Shown: positions 14,707 through 18,695 of the stretch, piece after piece
How positions within the stretch are numbered: position 1 is the first letter of the stretch
Layout of the letters: each line of letters begins with the position of its first letter
DNA from: an archaeon
Lineage (GTDB): Archaea > Thermoproteota > Nitrososphaeria > Nitrososphaerales > UBA183
Reading direction: 5' to 3'
DNA length: 18,695 nt
Assembly (NCBI GenBank): GCA_021786335.1
Contig: JAJYNM010000041.1
Span: 1-18,695 of the forward strand
Translations under genes and position numbers: made by a program
The notes under the pieces: generated by a model
Told to the model about the DNA's origin: nothing
Databases searched by the model: none
What the model saw: the letters and a program-made list of their open reading frames with translations, nothing else

Positions 14707-15150
14707 CTAGAAGTCTTCTTTTATCGTCTGAAAGGCGACACACGTCTGCGTCTTCTCGATGCCTTTCATCGCCCGGAGCTTGTCGACCACGAGGCCGCCT
14801 ATCTCCTCCACAGAGCTCGCCCTGACCTTGAGCAGGATGTCCCACTCGCCAGATATCACGGACACTTCGTAGACCCCGGGGATCTTGGACACCTCTTCTG
14901 CCAGGTCGCGCTGCGAAACGTCTCGCTCGCTCCTGAAGGTGACGAAGACGTAGGCCGTGACCGGCTTCCCTATCTTCGAATAGTCGGGGACTGCGACGAA
15001 CTTCCTTATCACTCCAGACTCGGTCAGCCTCTTCAACCTCTCCTGGACCGTCGCGCGCGGGATCTCGAGCTCGTCGGAGATCTCGACCACCGACTTCCTT
15101 CCGTCCTTGACCAGCTCCCTGAGGATCCGTTCGTCCTTTTCGTCCAGCAT
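14707..15150 (-). CDS. Lrp/AsnC family transcriptional regulator
   Basis: The 147-aa protein has the classic two-domain layout. An N-terminal winged HTH (LDEKDERILRELVKDGR...) includes the recognition-helix region IPRATVQERLKRLTESGVIR at about residues 30-49. A C-terminal RAM/AsnC effector domain starts at about 62 (KPVTAYVFVTF) and includes GVYEVSVISGEWDILLKV. Such proteins form dimers to octamers, bind palindromic DNA and sense amino acids. It is divergently transcribed from the asparagine synthetase-like gene with 103 nt between starts. The palindrome AGCAT-A-ATGCT lies just before its own ATG, so autoregulation plus control of the neighbour is the natural reading. The effector (asparagine, aspartate or other) is not shown by sequence. 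Confidence 0.93.
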   Translation of the reverse strand: MLDEKDERILRELVKDGRKSVVEISDELEIPRATVQERLKRLTESGVIRKFVAVPDYSKIGKPVTAYVFVTFRSERDVSQRDLAEEVSKIPGVYEVSVISGEWDILLKVRASSVEEIGGLVVDKLRAMKGIEKTQTCVAFQTIKEDF

Positions 15151-15153
15151 TCC

Positions 15154-15164
15154 AGCATAATGCT
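15154..15164. promoter_or_regulatory. Palindrome in the lrp-asnA intergenic region (candidate Lrp operator)
   Basis: AGCAT-A-ATGCT is a perfect 5-1-5 palindrome four bases before the Lrp start codon. Lrp/AsnC proteins recognise short AT-containing palindromes, so it may be an autoregulatory site. Confidence 0.35.
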
Positions 15165-15175
15165 CAGAAAAGGCA

Positions 15176-15184
15176 CCATATATG
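15176..15184 (-). promoter_or_regulatory. Box A of the Lrp gene
   Basis: On the minus strand CATATATGG is centred about 30 nt before the ATG at 15150. Confidence 0.4.
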
Positions 15185-15223
15185 ATTTATCTTCCGACAG
15201 AATGCCAGCAATCCCGTTAGAAT

Positions 15224-15230
15224 GTTTATA
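15224..15230 (+). promoter_or_regulatory. Box A of the asparagine synthetase-like gene
   Basis: GTTTATA is centred about 27 nt before the GTG at 15254, which supports that GTG as the first codon of a leaderless message. Confidence 0.55.
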
Positions 15231-15253
15231 GGGCTCGGAAGAGTGATGTCGTT

Positions 15254-16231
15254 GTGGCGGAGGCCACGGAAGCGACGGACGCGGTCGTGATCCCGAAGCC
15301 GCTCGGAGATCTGTCGGAGGCCGAGCTGCTCAGGAAGCGGCAGATAGGCAAGGTTTCGACCGAGACCCTGAGATACCTGACGGACGCGTTCGTCAGCGAG
15401 GGCTTCGACTGGCTGCTGCCGGTGGTCTTCTCGAAGTCCACGGACCCGTTGTGGCCCGACCCGGGCGCATCGATTGAAAAGAGGGTCGAGACGGAGATCT
15501 ACGGAGAAACGGTGAGGACGACCCTGAGCATGATAATCCACAAGCTGGTCGCCTGCTCCACCGCCTATCCAAGGCTCTTCATCCTCTCCCCGAACGTCAG
15601 GATAGAGAAGAGGGAGAGAGGGGCGACCGGATGGCACGCCTACGAGTTCACACAGCTAGATTTTGAAATCCGAGATGCGGGCTCCAATGATGTGAGGCGC
15701 CTGGTCGAAGACGCGGTCGTCGGGTTGATCACGCACCTGAAGAAGAGGACCAAAGGCGAGCTTGTATCGCTCGGAAGGCACAGCACCATCGAGGCACCTG
15801 CGAGACCGTTCAGGCTCTATGACAGGCAGAGCCTGTCGGCGGAGTACGGGGAGGGGTGGGAGGCGAGCCTGCCCCGGGACATCCGGGGGCCCGTCTGGGT
15901 CACGAACATACCGAGGGAGTTCTACGACTTCGAAGACCTGTCGTCAGGAGCGTGGGACAACTACGACCTCTTCGTGCCAAAGTACGGCGAGATACTCTCT
16001 GGCGCGAGGCGCGAATGGGAGTTCGACAAGATCTCGTCGAAGATGGAGAGAGACGGCGTCAGGAAGGAGAACTACACCCTGCTGTTGAAGCTCGCAAGGG
16101 AGGGCAGGCTCAAACCGTCGGCGGGCGCGGGGATAGGGGTGGAGAGGCTGGTCAGCTGGATAACCGGGGCGAAGCACGTAGGGGAGGTGCAGCCCTTCCC
16201 GAAGGTTCCGGGGACGGTCTACGACCTCTAG
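15254..16231 (+). CDS. Archaeal asparagine synthetase (AsnRS paralogue without anticodon-binding domain)
   Basis: The 325-aa protein consists only of a class II aminoacyl-tRNA synthetase catalytic core of the Asp/Asn type. Motif 2 is NVRIEKRERGATG then HAYEFTQLDFEI (114-139); motif 3 is GAGIGVERLVSWITG (291-305) with R298, followed by VQPFPKVPG as in AsnRS. The N-terminal OB-fold anticodon-binding domain of AsnRS/AspRS (about 100 residues) is absent. Archaeal proteins of this shape (AS-AR of Pyrococcus) make asparagine from aspartate, ammonia and ATP via aspartyl-adenylate, without tRNA. GTG at 15254 is the chosen start because a box A lies 27 nt upstream and no in-frame ATG precedes the first conserved block. 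Divergence from an Lrp/AsnC gene supports the amino-acid synthesis role. A paralogous function cannot be excluded. Confidence 0.8.
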   Translation: MAEATEATDAVVIPKPLGDLSEAELLRKRQIGKVSTETLRYLTDAFVSEGFDWLLPVVFSKSTDPLWPDPGASIEKRVETEIYGETVRTTLSMIIHKLVACSTAYPRLFILSPNVRIEKRERGATGWHAYEFTQLDFEIRDAGSNDVRRLVEDAVVGLITHLKKRTKGELVSLGRHSTIEAPARPFRLYDRQSLSAEYGEGWEASLPRDIRGPVWVTNIPREFYDFEDLSSGAWDNYDLFVPKYGEILSGARREWEFDKISSKMERDGVRKENYTLLLKLAREGRLKPSAGAGIGVERLVSWITGAKHVGEVQPFPKVPGTVYDL

Positions 16232-16398
16232 GGGTCGAGGGCCCCACGAGCTCCTTTGAGAAGGGGCGAGTCCCTCACCCAAGACCGCCTGGGTCAGGGG
16301 ACCCCGCCGCTCGGCGCCGCCGTTTCGATAGGTTCGGGATTCCCTCCAATTGACCGGGTTCTGACCCTGCCTGGTTCCATCGAGATCGGCGGCTGGCT

Positions 16399-16833
16399 TC
16401 AGGCCACGATCATCGTCAGCGTGCTCCTGACGTTGTCGAGCCTGCGCACCTTGCCCTCCAGTATGCCCTTTATCCCCGCTATGCTCTCGGCCTCGCCCCT
16501 TGTGACGATGTCGTACACGCCATAGACCTGATGCACCTCTCTGATGCCCGCGACCTCCTTCAGCCTGGCGAGGACCTCCTCCTCCGTCCGGAGGTTCACG
16601 TTCAGCAGGACGAAGAGCATGGGCCTGAACCCGTATTCGTACGGCCTTCCTCCTCCACGCTTCCTCGGGTCCTTGGCCCTATTCCAGCTGGCAGGCTCCT
16701 CGACCCGCGCGACCACCTCGCCGGCGATGTCGAGGAAAAGAGACTCTTCCTCCTTCGAAGCCCTCTCGTAGACCACGTACTGACCTTTCATGGTCACGTA
16801 TGACTGAGGAGAATCATCCAGGGGGTGCGACAA
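16399..16833 (-). CDS. RAM (AsnC effector) domain protein with atypical N-terminal region
   Basis: The 144-aa protein ends with a complete RAM domain (about 72-143: MLFVLLNVNL ... GIREVHQVYGVYDIV ... RLDNVRSTLTMIV), the ligand-binding fold of Lrp/AsnC regulators. The N-terminal 70 residues are not the usual winged HTH. They contain a tyrosine/acidic helix and a basic turn WNRAKDPRKRGGGRPYEY (50-67). That stretch resembles the N-terminal part of IS5-type transposases (W...N...K.GRP.xY), suggesting a captured DNA-binding segment, though this is only by eye. M15 at 16791 is an alternative start. It converges on the asparagine synthetase gene and is divergent from queE. It may be a small amino-acid sensor or a partner of the nearby Lrp protein. 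Confidence 0.75.
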   Translation of the reverse strand: MSHPLDDSPQSYVTMKGQYVVYERASKEEESLFLDIAGEVVARVEEPASWNRAKDPRKRGGGRPYEYGFRPMLFVLLNVNLRTEEEVLARLKEVAGIREVHQVYGVYDIVTRGEAESIAGIKGILEGKVRRLDNVRSTLTMIVA

Positions 16834-17002
16834 AAGCCTATGACAATCAGGTGCATTATTGGACTAGGCCTCGGAATTGTAAAGCTTCATAAGCGACCCA
16901 AGAATCTTAACCCACAGGCGGGTGAGCGGGCCTCCGTCCGTTCCGCCTCATAAACCCCGGAGTAGGAGGTAATGGGAAGCGCGAACACAAGAAGAGAGAC
17001 TT

Positions 17003-17689
17003 CTGCCAGTATCGGAGATTTTCTTCAGCGTGCAGGGCGAAGGGGTATTCGCGGGGACGCCGAGCGTCTTCCTCCGCACGTACTACTGCAATCTCACCTG
17101 CGCTTGGTGTGACACCAAGTACACGTGGCTGGACCAGAGCAAGGCACAGGCAGGAATTCACTATCAACAGATGAGCGTTGGCGAGGTACTGGAGAAGCTC
17201 ACAGATTACGGTTGCCACCACCTTGTTGTCACCGGTGGCGAGCCAATTCTCCATCAAGGGCTTCTTTCGTCGCTGCTCTCTGACCTGAAGCGATTGGGCT
17301 TCGTCGTCGAGGTCGAAACCAACGGCACGGTTGTTCCATCAGTCGAAACGGTTGGACTTGTCGACTGCTTCAACGTCTCACCCAAGATAAGCAATAGCCT
17401 CGTGCAGAAGACTGTCAGGATTCGTCGGACTGCACTGAAAGCTTTCGTGAGATCGGGCAAGGCCTGGTTCAAGTTCGTCATATGCGAGCCTAACGATATT
17501 GTCGAGGTCGAGGAATTGATCTCCTCTTACAATCTTCCACGCGAAAGGGTCCTCCTTATGCCCGAGGGGGCGGATGCCGAAACCCTTTCCGAGCGCGGCA
17601 AATGGCTCGTGGAGGTCTGCAAGCAGCGCGGCTTTCGATTCACTCCACGTCTGCATATTCTGCTCTTCGGCAACAGGAGGGGAACCTGA
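17003..17689 (+). CDS. queE: 7-carboxy-7-deazaguanine synthase (QueE), start uncertain
   Basis: QueE is a radical SAM enzyme converting 6-carboxy-tetrahydropterin to CDG, a step towards archaeosine/queuosine in tRNA. The [4Fe-4S] motif CNLTCAWC is atypically placed early, as in the family (C20, C24, C27 counted from GTG 17030), after QGEGVFAGTPSVFLR. HLVVTGGEP and VEVETNGT are further family blocks, and the C-terminus FTPRLHILLFGNRRGT is typical. The only ATG/GTG/TTG start in frame, GTG 17030, cuts off the conserved EIFFS that precedes QGEG. Coding clearly extends upstream through LPVSEIFFSV to an in-frame TAA at 16970. CTG 17003 is the best available start, or the N-terminus is frameshifted from ATG 16972. 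Third positions look more A/T-rich than in neighbours, a hint of transfer. Confidence 0.88.
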   Translation: MPVSEIFFSVQGEGVFAGTPSVFLRTYYCNLTCAWCDTKYTWLDQSKAQAGIHYQQMSVGEVLEKLTDYGCHHLVVTGGEPILHQGLLSSLLSDLKRLGFVVEVETNGTVVPSVETVGLVDCFNVSPKISNSLVQKTVRIRRTALKAFVRSGKAWFKFVICEPNDIVEVEELISSYNLPRERVLLMPEGADAETLSERGKWLVEVCKQRGFRFTPRLHILLFGNRRGT

Positions 17690-17739
17690 ATAGGGAAGGA
17701 GAAAATAGGAACAGGCTGGAGTTTGGCAAACCCTTCTAG

Positions 17740-18091
17740 GCCCAGTACCCCGACCTATCGAGCGGTTTGGTCAGGAAGTCCATTATCTTCCTGGCGGCCA
17801 TGTCTCTGTGGGCCATCTTCACCATGAACCTGATCAGGGAGCTCAACACCCCAGTCCCTGCGAGCCTGCACGGCGACGAGGAGATCTCCGCCCTGGGGGG
17901 ACGTGTTGGCGGTGACCATGGAGAAGCTGCAGGAGCACATCCAGGAGAAGTCGAAGAAGATGCTTGGACTGAACGGGGGGACACAGAAGGTGGTCGCGGT
18001 GGAGGAGCTGGAGCACTGGATAGAGCAGGGGTGGGACTACAAGAGGGACCTGCCGAACGGGAAGACCGTGATAGGGCTCGGGGCGGGGTAG
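17740..18091 (+). pseudogene. Frameshifted gene remnant (unknown family)
   Basis: From a TAG at 17737-17739 one frame reads AQYPDLSSGLVRKSIIFLAA ... LIRELNTPVPASLHGDEEISALGG with strongly G/C third positions. At the G6 run 17895-17900 the sense jumps to the next frame, DVLAVTMEKLQEHIQEKSKK ... VVAVEELEHWIEQGWDYKRD ... GKTVIGLGAG, ending at TAG 18089-18091. Restoring one G (G7) would give a continuous ALGGDVLAV. The second half alone could start at GTG 17903 (62 aa). The tail, a helix then a short beta unit, reminds me of the C-terminal appendage on some archaeal tyrosine recombinases, but this is weak. Either a genuine pseudogene or a homopolymer sequencing error explains the shift. Confidence 0.55.
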
Positions 18092-18092
18092 G

Positions 18093-18311
18093 TCAGGCGC
18101 GGAGGACGGCGGGGCCGGACACCGTGTAGCCCTCGAGCTCTCTTTCGAGCCAGCGGAGGTAGTGGGGGTTCGGGGCTGCGGCCCTGTCGGCGGGCATGGC
18201 GTCTGGTTCCTGGAGGAGGTCGGAGAGGACGGGGCTGTTCGCGGGAAGCTTGGCTTGGAGTTTCTCCTTGAAGGAGTAGATGTCTACGGTCCTCGGGTGA
18301 TCTGGTTCCAT
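18093..18311 (-). CDS. Small hypothetical protein (72 aa)
   Basis: This ATG-started frame has strongly G/C third positions throughout, as in true genes here. It converges on the remnant at 18091 with a one-base gap. The product is soluble: an N-terminal helix VDIYSFKEKLQAKLPANSP, a proline/alanine linker and a C-terminal helix PHYLRWLERELEGYTV. I recognise no family. A short TCAAAA element about 24 nt upstream could be a box A. Confidence 0.6.
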   Translation of the reverse strand: MEPDHPRTVDIYSFKEKLQAKLPANSPVLSDLLQEPDAMPADRAAAPNPHYLRWLERELEGYTVSGPAVLRA

Positions 18312-18371
18312 GGGAGTCCGGGGGGTGTGCGCTTTTGACGGGACAAGACGGCGCTTCGGTCTGAGTTCCAG

Positions 18372-18695
18372 CTACTCCAGCCTGTCTAGGATATAGTCGA
18401 CCCAGGCGCTGTACGAATCGCTGAGGGCGTTACTCTCATCCATGATGGCCCTAGAAACCTGGATGCGGCACTCTTTTTCGAGGGGTGCCATGACAAGAAG
18501 CGCCAGGTCCTCTAGCAGCCGCCGGTGGCAGAGGATCTCGTCCGCGCGCTTCCCTGTGATCGAGGGGCCGCTCTCTTTCTGGTGTTCCACTCGAACGCTG
18601 CGGGCCGGATGGTCTACCAGACTTACTCGATAGTCGGGAGGAAGGGTAAGAAGCGGATACCCGTCATTAAAATGGGGGAAAGCTTCCAAACTGAC
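18372..18695 (-). CDS. Hypothetical protein, 5' partial
   Basis: The minus-strand frame is open to the right edge of the window. TTG at 18687-18689 is the first possible start inside, but VS- codons precede it, so the gene may begin beyond the window. The visible 105+ residues end in an amphipathic helical stretch (ILCHRRLLEDLALLVMAPLE ... SYSAWVDYILDRLE). Third positions are less G/C-biased than elsewhere. No family is recognised, and coding status is moderately supported by the length and plausible composition. Confidence 0.5.
   Translation of the reverse strand, partial: VSLEAFPHFNDGYPLLTLPPDYRVSLVDHPARSVRVEHQKESGPSITGKRADEILCHRRLLEDLALLVMAPLEKECRIQVSRAIMDESNALSDSYSAWVDYILDRLE

Noticed and set aside
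16834..17002. Possible preQ1-type riboswitch upstream of queE
   Set aside because: I could find no matching pseudoknot or conserved aptamer bases, and such riboswitches are not established in archaea.

Overview
The window is archaeal and GC-rich by eye. The evidence is an intact DP2 catalytic subunit of the archaea-specific polymerase D, an archaeal-type SHMT, an archaeal AsnRS-paralogue asparagine synthetase, a class II tRNA-Leu, and several genes whose TATA-like box A lies about 25-30 nt before the start codon (leaderless transcripts). Polymerase D plus a divergent PolB2-like family B polymerase, with an F420/flavin-type split-barrel protein, fits a Thermoproteota/Nitrososphaerota/Bathyarchaeia-type genome. 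I cannot fix the lineage from sequence alone.

Layout. 1-1126: 3' part of a split-barrel (deazaflavin/PPOX-like) domain fused to a SAM methyltransferase. 1175-1411: small orphan. 1634-2386 (-): GT2 glycosyltransferase. 2387-3356: gene-poor, with a GC-rich hairpin and decayed membrane-protein remnants. 3357-3441 (-): tRNA-Leu(CAG). 3574-8798 (+): tightly overlapping four-gene cassette encoding a RecA/RadA-like protein with a degraded Walker A, two tandem paralogous ~87-aa proteins, and a PolB2-like polymerase interrupted by a 530-aa intein in motif B. 9044-9565: MTH1-like Nudix hydrolase. 9688-13152: PolD large subunit. 13141-14430 (-): SHMT, overlapping polC tail to tail. 14707-15150 (-) and 15254-16231 (+): divergent Lrp/AsnC regulator and asparagine synthetase-like gene. 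16399-16833 (-): RAM-domain protein without a recognised Lrp HTH. 17003-17689 (+): QueE. 17740-18091 (+): frameshifted remnant. 18093-18311 and 18372-18695 (-): two unrecognised small genes, the last running off the window.

The most interesting part is the 3574-8798 cassette. A RecA-fold protein that has probably lost ATP binding is co-encoded, with 1-nt, 4-nt and 23-nt overlaps, with two small paralogues and a polymerase whose proofreading motifs are degenerate. This looks like an archaeal counterpart of bacterial mutasomes (ImuA-ImuB-DnaE2): a translesion synthesis module with accessory subunits. An 8-oxo-dGTPase-like Nudix gene and the replicative polymerase D subunit follow on the same strand, so the stretch 3.5-13.2 kb is devoted to DNA synthesis and its fidelity. 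The 13-17 kb stretch is amino-acid metabolism (serine/glycine, asparagine) with two RAM-type regulators, then tRNA modification (QueE).
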